DNA of 64,000 nt, from assembly GCF_018138145.1 (NCBI RefSeq), contig NZ_CP073104.1:6043001-6107000 (forward strand), written 5' to 3'. Source of the stretch: Pseudomonas sp. SCA2728.1_7. GTDB taxonomy: Bacteria > Pseudomonadota > Gammaproteobacteria > Pseudomonadales > Pseudomonadaceae. A program made the translations under genes and the position numbers. Each line of letters begins with the position of its first letter. Within the stretch, counting starts at the first letter, position 1. The notes under the pieces were generated by a model. It searched no databases. It had not been told where the DNA came from and worked only from the letters and a program-made list of their open reading frames with translations. Shown piece after piece: positions 35,577 to 44,250 of this stretch.

Positions 35577-36323
35577 ATGGAGTTTGTGTTGTACCTGCTG
35601 TTTGGCGCCGCCCTCGGCACACTCGGCGGAATATTCGGTATCGGTGGTGGTTTGATCGCGATTCCGTTGCTTGGCGTATGGTTTGGCTTGGATCAGCAGA
35701 TCGCCCAAGGCACCGCGCTGGTCATGGTGGTGCCGAACGTGATGCTGGCGCTGTGGCGTTATCACCAGCGCAATCGCATCGAACTGCGGCATGCGTTGCC
35801 TTTGGCGGTGATGGGCTTCTGCTTTGCCTGGATCGGTTCGATCTGGGCGGTGGGCATCGATGCGCAAACCATGCGCATCGGCTTTGTCGCTTTCCTCGTG
35901 GTGCTCTCGGTGTACAACCTGCTAAAGATGTTCGGCAAGCAACCCGCTGCGACGTCTGAAATGCGTTATTCCTGGCCTTGGCTTGGCGTGCTTGGCGCGG
36001 CGTCCGGCACCATGGGCGGATTGTTCGGGGTGGGCGGGGCGGTGGTCGCGACGCCAGTGCTGACCAGCCTGTTTGGCACCACGCAAGTCGTCGCTCAAGG
36101 TCTGTCGCTGGCGCTGGCCTTGCCAAGCACTGGCGTGACCCTGGTGACCTACGCGGTGCACCACGAAGTCGACTGGATGATCGGTCTGCCACTGGCGATC
36201 GGCGGTCTGGCCAGCATCAGTTGGGGAGTGAAAGTCGCCCACGCCATGCCGGAAAAACTCCTGCGCGGGCTGTTCTGCGGTTTCCTGGTGCTGTGTGCGG
36301 TGATGCTCGCGTTTAAAGTTTGA
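35577..36323 (+). CDS. TauE/SafE family membrane permease
   Basis: This 248-aa protein has about eight membrane helices arranged as two similar halves, with repeated glycine-rich motifs FGAALGTLGGIFGIGGG near residue 9 and GAASGTMGGLFGVGGAVVATP near 141, diagnostic of the TauE/SafE (TSUP) family. Known members export sulfonates or sulfite-like anions; the substrate here is unknown. GAGGAATTGGCC(GTG) precedes the ATG; GTG one codon earlier is also possible. Its 3' end overlaps the convergent LysR gene by 11 bp. Confidence 0.9.
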   Translation: MEFVLYLLFGAALGTLGGIFGIGGGLIAIPLLGVWFGLDQQIAQGTALVMVVPNVMLALWRYHQRNRIELRHALPLAVMGFCFAWIGSIWAVGIDAQTMRIGFVAFLVVLSVYNLLKMFGKQPAATSEMRYSWPWLGVLGAASGTMGGLFGVGGAVVATPVLTSLFGTTQVVAQGLSLALALPSTGVTLVTYAVHHEVDWMIGLPLAIGGLASISWGVKVAHAMPEKLLRGLFCGFLVLCAVMLAFKV

Positions 36324-37194
36324 AGCCTTCGACGATGTGCTCGGCCAGGCACTCGGTGATCGGTGACGGATTGTTCAGGTTGCGCACCAGCATGATGCTG
36401 GCCTCCGGCAACAACGGCAGGTCTTGGTCGGCGCCGAGAATGCGCATGTCCGGGGTGATCAGGCTTTCCAGTTGCGCGGTGATCGCCAGACCGGCGCTCA
36501 CCACCGCCATCAATGCTGAAAGGCTGGTGCTGTTGTAAGCGATGCGGTAATCGCGGCCCATCGCATCCAGCGCATTGCACGCCCACAAGCGGCAGAAGCA
36601 ATCACTGTTGAACATCGCCAGGGGCAGCGGTGTTTGTTCGTGGGCGCTGAAATTCTGCGCCTCGGCCCAGACAAACCGCTCCTTGCGCAGCAACTGGCCG
36701 ATCTCGTTGCCGGGCTCACGAGTAACGATCGACAAGTCCAGGTCGGTGCGCTGCAGCAGTTGTTTGGTCGACTCGCAATGCACTTCGATCTGGATCAACG
36801 GATAGAACTGCGCGAACCGCGACAGAATCCCCGGCAGAAAACGCATCACGTAATCATCCGGCGTACCGATGCGGACCGTGCCGACCATGTGTGGTTCGCG
36901 CAAGGTGTTGAACACTTCGCTGTGCAACTTGAGGATGCGCCGCGCGTAACCGAGCAGCACCTGGCCCTCAGCGGTCAGGCGCACCTGACGGCCGTCGCGC
37001 TCGAACAACTGACGCTGCAACACGTCTTCTTCCAGACGCTTCATCTGCATGCTCACCGCCGATTGCGTGCGGTTGACCATTTCGCCGGCGCGGGTGAAAC
37101 CGCCCTGATCGGCAATGGCGACGAAGGTGCGCAGGACATCGGTATCGATACTGGGGTAGGCCGACAATTGATGAATCTCCGTGATGCATGTCAT
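36313..37194 (-). CDS. LysR-family transcriptional regulator, paired with DUF1127
   Basis: This 293-aa LysR protein has its DNA-binding domain at about 15-75 (TDVLRTFVAIADQGGFTRAG, RTQSAVSMQMKRLEEDVLQR) and its effector domain from about 95 (GTVRIGTPDDYVMRFLPGIL). The downstream gene on the opposite strand encodes a DUF1127 protein, and the start-to-start distance is only 69 bp, so a shared control region is likely. The ligand is unknown. Start alternatives lie three codons upstream. Much longer upstream open frames are rejected because they run antisense through the DUF1127 gene. Confidence 0.88.
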   Translation of the reverse strand: MTCITEIHQLSAYPSIDTDVLRTFVAIADQGGFTRAGEMVNRTQSAVSMQMKRLEEDVLQRQLFERDGRQVRLTAEGQVLLGYARRILKLHSEVFNTLREPHMVGTVRIGTPDDYVMRFLPGILSRFAQFYPLIQIEVHCESTKQLLQRTDLDLSIVTREPGNEIGQLLRKERFVWAEAQNFSAHEQTPLPLAMFNSDCFCRLWACNALDAMGRDYRIAYNSTSLSALMAVVSAGLAITAQLESLITPDMRILGADQDLPLLPEASIMLVRNLNNPSPITECLAEHIVEGFKL

Positions 37195-37263
37195 CAGAAA
37201 CATTCGTTGGATTGATCTTAGCGCTGGCGCGAGACTTGAGCCATCCACAAAGGAGGCAACACG

Positions 37264-37485
37264 ATGAAAGGTCAAAGAGAGTATGTAGACGACGCAAAAT
37301 TTTCCGGCCACGGCCATATCGTTTCCGACCTGCTGCACAAGTTTAGCCGCTGGTACGAACTGCACCGTGAACGCGAGTTGCTCGCCAGTCTGAGCGACGA
37401 AGCGTTGAAGGACATCGGCGTCAGTCGTGCCGACGTTGAACACGAAGCCGTGCGGCCGTTCTGGGATGACCCGATGCATAAATGA
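37264..37485 (+). CDS. DUF1127 small protein (YjiS-like)
   Basis: This 73-aa protein has the DUF1127 signature FSRWYELHRERELLASLSDE followed by ALKDIGVSRADVEHEA. DUF1127 members are small, arginine-rich and in some alpha-proteobacteria bind RNA or affect phosphate and carbon metabolism; the role here is unknown. AAAGGAGGCAACACG is a near-consensus ribosome site. It is divergent from a LysR gene 69 bp away, a recurrent Pseudomonas pairing. Confidence 0.9.
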   Translation: MKGQREYVDDAKFSGHGHIVSDLLHKFSRWYELHRERELLASLSDEALKDIGVSRADVEHEAVRPFWDDPMHK

Positions 37486-37564
37486 CCGCTGCATAAATGA
37501 TGAGCAGAGCGCTACACAAACCCACTTCCAGTGAGGTAGGTTGCGAGCAGACAAGGAGATGCTC

Positions 37565-38791
37565 ATGCCCGCAACAGTATCCTTTTCCCTCAAACAGGCG
37601 CGACGACTGGCGCTGGCAGCCCAAGGCTTCAACGGGCGCCAGCCGCCGACGGTCAAAGCCGCTCACGTCAACGGGCTGATCGAACGGCTGGGCTTGCTGC
37701 AAATCGATTCCGTCAACGCCGTGGTGCGCTCGCACTACCTGCCGCTGTTTTCCCGTCTCGGTTCCTATTCTTCTGATTTGCTCGACCAGGCTGCCTGGAG
37801 TTCGGGGCGACGTCGGACGCTGTTTGAATACTGGGGACATGAAGCGTCATTGCTGCCGCTGTTGATGTATCCGTTGATGGCTTGGCGGATGCAGCGAGCC
37901 AGGCGCGGCGAGGATATTTATCAGCAACTGGCGAAATTCGGTCGCGAGCAGCAGGACGTTGTTCGCCGGGTGTTGAGTTCGGTGGAAGAGCAGGGCGCGC
38001 TGGGCGCCGGCAGCTTGTCGACTCGCGAAGACAAGGCCGGGCCATGGTGGGACTGGAGCGCGGAAAAACATGCACTGGAATGGTTGTTTGCGGCGGGCGA
38101 AGTGACGGTAGCGGGGCGGCGTGGTTTTGAGCGTTTGTATGATTTGCCGGAGCGGGTGATCCCGTCTTCTATTTTGCAGCAAGCGTTGCCGGATGAAACC
38201 GAGGCGCAGCGAGGATTGCTGTTGCATGCGGCGCAGGCCTTGGGCGTCGGCACTGAAAAGGACCTGCGTGATTACTTCCGTCTGAATCCGGCGGATGCAC
38301 GGCCGCGACTGGCTGAGCTGGTCGAGGCGGGGCAATTGCAAATGTGCGAAGTTGCTGGTTGGCGACAGATCGCCTATTGCCTGCCGGAACCGAAAGTCCC
38401 GCGCAAGGTGGCGGCCAGTGCATTGTTGTCGCCCTTCGATTCATTGATCTGGGAGCGCAGCCGGACTGAGCGGTTGTTTGATTTTCGCTATCGGCTGGAG
38501 ATTTACACGCCGCAGGACAAGCGGGTTTACGGCTATTACGTGTTGCCGTTTTTGCACAACGAGCGGATTGCTGCGCGGGTTGATTTGCGCGCCGAGCGGG
38601 CGGCGGGGCAGTTGGCGGTGCATGCGGTGCACGAGGAAGAGCCGGGGCTGGATGAAGAAGGGATGTTGGCGCTGGCCGTGAATTTGCGGCAGATGGCAGA
38701 TTGGCTCGGGCTGGCGCGGGTGCAGTTGAATTGTCAGCGCGAGAGTGCGGCGCGGTTGCGGGTGGCATTGGCAGAGATTGGTGGTGTCTGA
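37565..38791 (+). CDS. YcaQ-like winged-helix DNA glycosylase (HTH_42 family)
   Basis: This 408-aa protein belongs to the YcaQ/AlkX family, glycosylases that unhook DNA interstrand crosslinks. It starts with SLKQARRLALAAQGF and contains GLLQIDSVNAVVRSHYLPLFSRLG near residue 44, the catalytic-type QxD (LQIDSV), FEYWGHEASLLP near 88, and the C-terminal YYVLPFLHNERIAARVDLRAE near 330. The ATG follows AAGGAGATGCTC. It probably stands alone; a REPIN follows 3 bp after its stop. Confidence 0.88.
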   Translation: MPATVSFSLKQARRLALAAQGFNGRQPPTVKAAHVNGLIERLGLLQIDSVNAVVRSHYLPLFSRLGSYSSDLLDQAAWSSGRRRTLFEYWGHEASLLPLLMYPLMAWRMQRARRGEDIYQQLAKFGREQQDVVRRVLSSVEEQGALGAGSLSTREDKAGPWWDWSAEKHALEWLFAAGEVTVAGRRGFERLYDLPERVIPSSILQQALPDETEAQRGLLLHAAQALGVGTEKDLRDYFRLNPADARPRLAELVEAGQLQMCEVAGWRQIAYCLPEPKVPRKVAASALLSPFDSLIWERSRTERLFDFRYRLEIYTPQDKRVYGYYVLPFLHNERIAARVDLRAERAAGQLAVHAVHEEEPGLDEEGMLALAVNLRQMADWLGLARVQLNCQRESAARLRVALAEIGGV

Positions 38792-38794
38792 GTT

Positions 38795-38881
38795 GGCCTC
38801 TTCGCGAGCAGGCTCGCTCCCACATGGGTTGTGTGTACGACACAGATCCAGTGTGGGAGCGAGCCTGCTTGCGAAAGAGGC
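38795..38881. repeat. REPIN between YcaQ-like and DAHP synthase genes
   Basis: Inverted arms CTCTTCGCGAGCAGGCTCGC and GCGAGCCTGCTTGCGAAAGA surround a spacer with its own short palindrome (GTGTACGACAC). Confidence 0.9.
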
Positions 38882-38889
38882 GACGCAGT

Positions 38890-40236
38890 CTAGCGGCGAA
38901 CCTGCTTGAGGGTTTCGGCAATCAAAAACGCCAACTCAAGCGACTGATCGGCATTCATCCGCGGATCACAGTGGGTGTGATAGCGATCCGACAAGCCATC
39001 TTCGGTAATCGGCCGTGCGCCACCTATACACTCGGTGACATTCTGCCCGGTCATTTCAATATGAATGCCGCCGGCATAACTGCCTTCGGCTTCGTGCACC
39101 TGGAAGAACTGCTTCACCTCGCCAAGGATCTGCGCGAAGTCGCGGGTCTTGTAACCGCTGCTGGCCTTGATGGTGTTGCCGTGCATCGGGTCGGAACTCC
39201 ACAGCACTTGCTTGCCTTCACGCTGCACCGCGCGGATCAGCGCTGGCAGATGATCGCCGACCTTGTTCGCGCCCATCCGCGCAATCAGGTTCAAGCGCCC
39301 CGGATCGTTGTCCGGGTTGAGCACATCGATCAGGCGGATCAGATCGTCGGGGTCCATGCTCGGGCCGACCTTCACGCCGATCGGGTTGTTCACGCCACGG
39401 AGGAATTCGACATGCGCGCCGTCGAGCTGACGGGTGCGGTCGCCGATCCACAGCATGTGCGCCGAGCAATCGTAGTAATCGTTGGTCAGGCTGTCGCGAC
39501 GCACGAAGGCTTCTTCGTAGTTCAGCAGCAACGCTTCGTGGGCGGTGAAGAAACTGGTTTCGCGCAGTTGCGGCGAGCTGTCCATGCCACAGGCGCGCAT
39601 GAACGCCAGGGTTTCATCGATGCGGTCGGCGAGGTGGCTGTACTTCTCGGCCAGCGCCGAGTTGGCGATGAAATCGAGGTTCCACTTGTGCACCTGATGC
39701 AGATCGGCAAAGCCGCCCTGAGCGAATGCGCGCAGCAGGTTCAGGGTCGCGGTGGACTGGTGATAGGACTGCAGCAGACGCTCGGGATCCGGCACGCGGC
39801 TCTTTTCGTCGAAGCCGATGCCGTTGACGATGTCGCCGCGATAAGCCGGCAGTGTCACGCCGTCGATGGTCTCGTCATTGGCCGAGCGCGGCTTGGCGAA
39901 CTGACCGGCCATGCGCCCGACCTTGACCACCGGGCAACCGGCGGCGAAGGTCATGACGATCGCCATCTGCAGCAACACTTTAAAAGTGTCGCGAATTTTT
40001 GCCGCGGAGAATTCAGCAAAGCTTTCCGCGCAATCGCCGCCCTGCAGCAAGAACGCCCGGCCCTGGGTGACCTCGGCAAACTGTCGACGCAGTTCGCGCG
40101 CCTCACCGGCAAACACCAGCGGCGGATAACTGGCCAGGGTTTGCTCGACCTGGCGCAGGTGCGCGGCGTCGGGGTATTGCGGTTGTTGCTGGATCGGCAG
40201 GGCGCGCCAGCTGTCAGGGCTCCACGGTTGGCTCAT
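38890..40236 (-). CDS. 3-deoxy-7-phosphoheptulonate synthase, class II
   Basis: This is a plant-type class II DAHP synthase (448 aa) doing the same reaction as the class I enzyme at 24633, with no sequence similarity. Hallmarks are [19 protein letters not shown] at the start, [14 protein letters not shown] near residue 65, [14 protein letters not shown] near 104, [19 protein letters not shown] near 340, and [11 protein letters not shown] near 380. I recall the PAO1 counterpart as PA2843, a long-form class II enzyme subject to allosteric control. A GTG one codon before the ATG is an alternative start. It is isolated from shikimate genes. Confidence 0.95.
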   Translation of the reverse strand: MSQPWSPDSWRALPIQQQPQYPDAAHLRQVEQTLASYPPLVFAGEARELRRQFAEVTQGRAFLLQGGDCAESFAEFSAAKIRDTFKVLLQMAIVMTFAAGCPVVKVGRMAGQFAKPRSANDETIDGVTLPAYRGDIVNGIGFDEKSRVPDPERLLQSYHQSTATLNLLRAFAQGGFADLHQVHKWNLDFIANSALAEKYSHLADRIDETLAFMRACGMDSSPQLRETSFFTAHEALLLNYEEAFVRRDSLTNDYYDCSAHMLWIGDRTRQLDGAHVEFLRGVNNPIGVKVGPSMDPDDLIRLIDVLNPDNDPGRLNLIARMGANKVGDHLPALIRAVQREGKQVLWSSDPMHGNTIKASSGYKTRDFAQILGEVKQFFQVHEAEGSYAGGIHIEMTGQNVTECIGGARPITEDGLSDRYHTHCDPRMNADQSLELAFLIAETLKQVRR

Positions 40237-40389
40237 CACGGTCTCTAATTGGTTCTACGCACGGGAAGCCCATGGTAGCAGCAATTAGTGCGTGACCTGC
40301 TCCCGCCCCATCGCCGACAATCGCCGCTTTGCCACGGCGCCACAGCGGTGCCATCGCGTCACCGCGCCCGGTGACCATCAGGAGACGAA

Positions 40390-41145
40390 ATGACTGAGGA
40401 GCGCGTCGAGCATCTGCTCGCCGAAGTACAGGATGAGTTCGGCGTGATTCGCGTGCTGGAAGTGGCTGACTACCGCTTTCTCGAGTTCGGCGATGCCATC
40501 GAGCAGAGCTGCGTTTTCACCGCCGACCCGAGCTGGCTCGAATACGATTACACCCGGGCGATGCTGATCGGTGCGTTGTGCCATGAGCAGCCGGAGAGTG
40601 CGCTGTTCCTCGGGCTGGGTGCCGGTACGCTGACGCAGGCCTGTCTCAAGTTCCTGCCGCTGGACGATGTCGAAGCCATTGAACTGCGTCCGGATGTGCC
40701 GCGTCTGGCGATCGAATACCTTGGGCTGGACGATGATCCACGGCTGTACATTCGCGTCGGCGATGCGCTGGAACTGCTGCCGACCGCCGAGCCTGCGGAT
40801 CTGATCTTTGTCGACCTGTATACCGATGTCGGCCCGGGTGTCGGCCATCTGGCCTGGAGTTTTCTCGGCGACTGTCAGAAGCGCCTGAATCCGGGGGGCT
40901 GGCTGGTAATCAATCAGTGGGCCACCGATGATGGCAGACCATTGGGTGCGGCGTTGTTGCGTGGGCTCTATCACCGGCATTACTGGGAGTTGCCGGTGAA
41001 GGAGGGCAATGTGATTTTGCTGGTGCCGGCGGACCTCGATCAGGAACTGGATATGCAGGCGTTGACTGCCCGGGCTGAAGCCTTGGCACCGCGGTTGGGG
41101 TATTCGTTGCAGTCGTTGATCAACAGTATTCGCCCGGCCACCTGA
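40390..41145 (+). CDS. Spermidine synthase-like methyltransferase-fold protein
   Basis: This 251-aa Rossmann-fold protein is related to polyamine aminopropyltransferases: LFLGLGAGTLTQACLKFL near residue 77 (nucleotide site), VEAIELRPDVPRLA near 97 (acidic ribose-binding position), and DLIFVDLYTDVGPG near 137 (the position of the catalytic Asp of spermidine synthases). It lacks the usual N-terminal beta domain, so spermidine synthesis is not assured. CAGGAGACGAA precedes the ATG. It is divergent from the DAHP synthase gene, 153 bp apart. Confidence 0.82.
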   Translation: MTEERVEHLLAEVQDEFGVIRVLEVADYRFLEFGDAIEQSCVFTADPSWLEYDYTRAMLIGALCHEQPESALFLGLGAGTLTQACLKFLPLDDVEAIELRPDVPRLAIEYLGLDDDPRLYIRVGDALELLPTAEPADLIFVDLYTDVGPGVGHLAWSFLGDCQKRLNPGGWLVINQWATDDGRPLGAALLRGLYHRHYWELPVKEGNVILLVPADLDQELDMQALTARAEALAPRLGYSLQSLINSIRPAT

Positions 41146-41162
41146 GGCTGCTGGCCTTGCTG

Positions 41163-41235
41163 GCCCTATCGCGAGCAGGCTCACTCCTACATTGAAATGC
41201 GTTCCCTTGTAGGAGTGAGCCTGCTCGCGATGGCG
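41163..41235. repeat. REPIN after the spermidine synthase-like gene
   Basis: REP arms CTATCGCGAGCAGGCTCACT and AGTGAGCCTGCTCGCGATGG flank ATTGAAATGCGTTCCCTTG, a diverged form of the spacer seen at 8055 and 12072. Confidence 0.92.
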
Positions 41236-41256
41236 TCATGGCAGGCGCCAAATTTT

Positions 41257-42048
41257 TCAGATCCCCTTGAAGACTCCAGGTCGCCGCTCCACCAGCGACC
41301 TCACCCCTTCCTTGGCATCCTCACTGGCCAACAACTTCTTCACCAGCGCCGGCAGCCCTTGCGCCGCCGCCGTCTCACCCTCATACCGCGCCTGCCGCGC
41401 CGACATCAACGTCGCCTGCACCCCCAACGGCGCTTGCCGGGCAATCCGCTCAGCCAATTCAATCGCCCGCGGCAACAGGTCCTCACTGGCCATGACTTCC
41501 TGCACCAGGCCCAGATGCAACGCCTCGTGCGCATCGAACTCATCGCCGGTCAGCAGCCAGCGCATCGCATTGCCCCATCCGGCGATCTGCTGAAAACGTA
41601 AAGTCGCGCCACCAAAAGGAAAAATCCCACGCTGCACTTCCATCTGCGCGAAGCGGGTATTGCTCGCACACAGGTTGATATCCGCCGCTAGCATCAGCTC
41701 GATGCCGATGGTCAGGCAGTAGCCCTGAGCGGCGACAATCACCGGTTTGCTTAACCGTGGTCCGACGAAAACACCCCACGGATCGCAACCGCCGGTCGGA
41801 ACCTGCCAGCCTTGGGCGAGAGCGGAGCTGGCATTGATCAGATCCAGACCGGCGGTAAAGTGTTCGCCGTGGCCAAACACCACCGCTACCCGCGCTTCAC
41901 TGTCGGCCTCGAACTCGCCGTAGGCCAGGCTCAGGTCATTGAGCAGGTCGAGGTCGAAAGCATTGCGCTTGGCCGCTCGATCCAGGCCAATCAGATGGAC
42001 GTGACCACGGCGTTCTCGGCTGACGCGGCCGGGGCAGGGCTGATTCAT
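41257..42048 (-). CDS. Enoyl-CoA hydratase/isomerase family protein (crotonase)
   Basis: This 263-aa crotonase-fold enzyme has an oxyanion-hole region in GEHFTAGLDLINASS near residue 61 and AAQGYCLTIGIELMLAADI near 105. The two acidic residues expected for hydratase chemistry are plausible in GIELM and QMEVQRGIFPFGGATLR. It may hydrate or isomerise an acyl-CoA; the pathway is unknown, and it stands apart from other beta-oxidation genes. It ends near a REPIN. Its 5' side faces the deaD leader. Confidence 0.88.
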   Translation of the reverse strand: MNQPCPGRVSRERRGHVHLIGLDRAAKRNAFDLDLLNDLSLAYGEFEADSEARVAVVFGHGEHFTAGLDLINASSALAQGWQVPTGGCDPWGVFVGPRLSKPVIVAAQGYCLTIGIELMLAADINLCASNTRFAQMEVQRGIFPFGGATLRFQQIAGWGNAMRWLLTGDEFDAHEALHLGLVQEVMASEDLLPRAIELAERIARQAPLGVQATLMSARQARYEGETAAAQGLPALVKKLLASEDAKEGVRSLVERRPGVFKGI

Positions 42049-42243
42049 GGCGAAATCCTCGAGCGGGAAGGGCGGGTGCAGCGACGGTATGCCGCACGTC
42101 GGTGAATCGTTTTAGCGTCATCGCCCGCAGGGCCGGGCCTTTGAAAAATAGACCTTGGCGCGATTATCCGCAAAACCCCGTTACACAGCGGTGACACAGG
42201 TATTTTGACGATAAAAAAAGCTCCCTTTTTGGGCAAAATCCGG

Positions 42244-42471
42244 TATAGTGCGCGCCGGCCTTTAACCGGGCCGCGTTTAGGTAGCGCAATTTCCCGAAGT
42301 CAGCTTCGGCTGCACGTCCGCATTGCGGGCTCTTCCCGGACGATTCTTTTTTTCATTCATTCGTTTTCGCAAATCCCCGCCGACAAAGCTGCCAGGGCGA
42401 CTCTTGAGTCTCAACACGGCATGCGCAGCTTTGGAGCATGGGTCTTTGCGGATGCACTTAGAGGCAGACCC
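42244..42471 (+). promoter_or_regulatory. Long 5' leader and candidate -10 box of deaD
   Basis: The 423-bp gap before deaD contains a TATAGT box at 42244 followed by a GC-rich inverted sequence (GCCGGCC...GGGCCGCG), then about 200 nt to the ATG. deaD/csdA mRNAs in other bacteria have long, cold-responsive leaders, and the size here fits. No good -35 hexamer was found. GAGGCAGACCC is the ribosome site. Confidence 0.5.
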
Positions 42472-44145
42472 ATGACCCAGGAAACCGGCGGATTCGCCGC
42501 TTTTAATCTTAATCCGAATATTCTTGCAGCCGTCGCAGCGACCGGCTACGAAGAGCCTTCGGCGATTCAGCAGCAATCGATCCCGATCATCATGGCCGGC
42601 CAGGACATGATTGGCCAGGCGCAAACCGGTACCGGTAAAACCGCCGCGTTCGCACTGCCTATCCTGCACCGCATCGATCCTGCCAAGCGCGAACCGCAAG
42701 CCCTGATCCTGGCGCCAACTCGTGAGTTGGCGCTGCAAGTAGCAACCGCTTTTGAAACCTACGCCAAGCAAATGCCGGGCGTTACCGTTGTGGCCGTTTA
42801 CGGCGGCGCGCCGATGGGCCCGCAACTGAAAGCAATCCGTAATGGCGCACAGATCGTTGTCGCCACTCCGGGCCGTCTGTGCGACCACCTGCGTCGCGAC
42901 GAAAAAGTTCTGTCGACCGTGAACCACCTGGTTCTCGACGAAGCTGACGAAATGTTGAAACTGGGCTTCATGGATGACCTGGAAGTCATCTTCAAGGCTC
43001 TGCCAGCGACCCGTCAGACTGTTTTGTTCTCGGCTACCCTGCCGCAGTCGATCCGCGCCATTGCCGAACGCCACCTGCGCGATCCGCAACACGTGAAGAT
43101 CCAGACCAAGACCCAGACCGTTACCGCGATCGAACAGGCTCACCTGTTGGTTCACGCTGACCAGAAGACTTCGGCCGTTCTCAGCTTGCTGGAAGTGGAA
43201 GATTTCGACGCTCTGATCATGTTCGTGCGCACCAAGCAAGCGACCCTGGATCTGGCCAGCGCCCTCGACGCCAAAGGCTACAAAGCCGCAGCGCTGAACG
43301 GTGACATCGCCCAGAACCAGCGTGAGCGCGTTATTGACTCGCTGAAAGATGGCCGTCTGGACATCGTTGTTGCGACCGACGTTGCTGCTCGTGGTCTGGA
43401 CGTTCCGCGCATCACTCACGTGTTCAACGTTGACATGCCGTACGACCCGGAATCCTACGTTCACCGTATCGGCCGTACTGGCCGTGCCGGTCGCGAAGGT
43501 CGTGCACTGCTGCTGGTGACTCCACGTGAGCGCCGCATGCTGCAAGTGATCGAGCGTGTAACCGGTCAGAAAGTTGCCGAAGTACGCCTGCCGGACGCTC
43601 AAGCCGTTCTCGATGCGCGCATCAAGAAACTGACCAACAGCCTGTCGCCGCTGGTCGCTGATGCCGAGTCGACTCACGGTGAGCTGCTCGATCGTCTGAC
43701 TGCAGACATCGGCTGCACTCCGCGTGCTCTGGCTGCTGCGCTGCTGCGCAAAGCCACCAACGGTCAAGCGCTGAACCTGGCCGCGATCGAGAAGGAACGT
43801 CCACTGGTGCCGAACAACGCACCGCGTGGCGACCGTCCTGAGCGCACCGGTGATCGTCCTGATCGTGGTGACCGCGAGCGTCGCGCGCCAATGCCTCTGG
43901 GCGAAGGCCGTGCTCGTTGCCGTACCGCGCTGGGTGCGCGTGACGGTATCGCTGCGAAGAACCTGCTGGGCGCCATCCTCAACGAAGGCGGTCTGGCCCG
44001 TGAAGCGATCGGTCGCATCCAGGTGCGTGACAGCTTCAGCCTCGTCGAGCTGCCGGAAGATGGTCTGGACAAACTCCTGACCAAGCTGAAGGACACTCGC
44101 GTTGCCGGTAAGCAGCTGAAACTGCGTCGCTATCGCGAAGATTGA
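42472..44145 (+). CDS. deaD: DEAD-box ATP-dependent RNA helicase DeaD/CsdA
   Basis: This 557-aa RNA helicase unwinds structured RNA and assists ribosome assembly and RNA decay, especially in the cold. Motifs in order: Q motif YEEPSAIQQQSIP near residue 28, AQTGTGKTAAF near 50, PTRELALQV near 83, LDEADEMLK near 156 (DEAD box), SATLP near 187, ATDVAARGLDVPRI near 305, YVHRIGRTGRAG near 330. The C terminus has the DbpA-like RNA-binding domain and an arginine-rich stretch (about 445-480: GDRPERTGDRPDRGDRERR) typical of DeaD. In-frame upstream extension through the leader is rejected in favour of the ATG behind GAGG. Confidence 0.96.
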   Translation: MTQETGGFAAFNLNPNILAAVAATGYEEPSAIQQQSIPIIMAGQDMIGQAQTGTGKTAAFALPILHRIDPAKREPQALILAPTRELALQVATAFETYAKQMPGVTVVAVYGGAPMGPQLKAIRNGAQIVVATPGRLCDHLRRDEKVLSTVNHLVLDEADEMLKLGFMDDLEVIFKALPATRQTVLFSATLPQSIRAIAERHLRDPQHVKIQTKTQTVTAIEQAHLLVHADQKTSAVLSLLEVEDFDALIMFVRTKQATLDLASALDAKGYKAAALNGDIAQNQRERVIDSLKDGRLDIVVATDVAARGLDVPRITHVFNVDMPYDPESYVHRIGRTGRAGREGRALLLVTPRERRMLQVIERVTGQKVAEVRLPDAQAVLDARIKKLTNSLSPLVADAESTHGELLDRLTADIGCTPRALAAALLRKATNGQALNLAAIEKERPLVPNNAPRGDRPERTGDRPDRGDRERRAPMPLGEGRARCRTALGARDGIAAKNLLGAILNEGGLAREAIGRIQVRDSFSLVELPEDGLDKLLTKLKDTRVAGKQLKLRRYRED

Positions 44146-44173
44146 TCCGCCCTTGGGCTGATTGATCGCACAT

Positions 44174-44206
44174 AAAAAATCCCCGACTGGTTCGGGGATT
44201 TTTTTT
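44174..44206 (+). terminator. Terminator of deaD
   Basis: AATCCCCGA / TCGGGGATT hairpin followed by eight T residues, with an A tract 5' of the stem so it may also act on the other strand. Confidence 0.95.
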
Positions 44207-44222
44207 GCCTGCCTTTTGCCTT

Positions 44223-44250
44223 TGTAGGAGCGAGCCTGCTCGCGAAAGCG
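44223..44250. repeat. Single REP (unpaired)
   Basis: TGTAGGAGCGAGCCTGCTCG followed by CGAAAGCG has no inverted partner nearby. It lies between the convergent deaD and dioxygenase genes and abuts the latter's stop codon. Confidence 0.85.

Noticed and set aside
36313..37656. 447-codon extended form of the second LysR gene
   Set aside because: The extension runs antisense through the well-supported DUF1127 gene; normal LysR length is reached from the ATG at 37194.
38701..40248. Plus-strand open frame opposite the class II DAHP synthase
   Set aside because: It runs out of the YcaQ-like gene through a REPIN and antisense to a certain enzyme gene.
42205..42471. N-terminal extension of DeaD by 89 residues
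   Set aside because: The extension is basic and unlike any DeaD N terminus; the ATG behind GAGG gives the standard family length.
42277..43767. Long minus-strand open frame opposite deaD
   Set aside because: deaD is certain on the plus strand; the antisense frame is compositionally odd and has no initiation signal.
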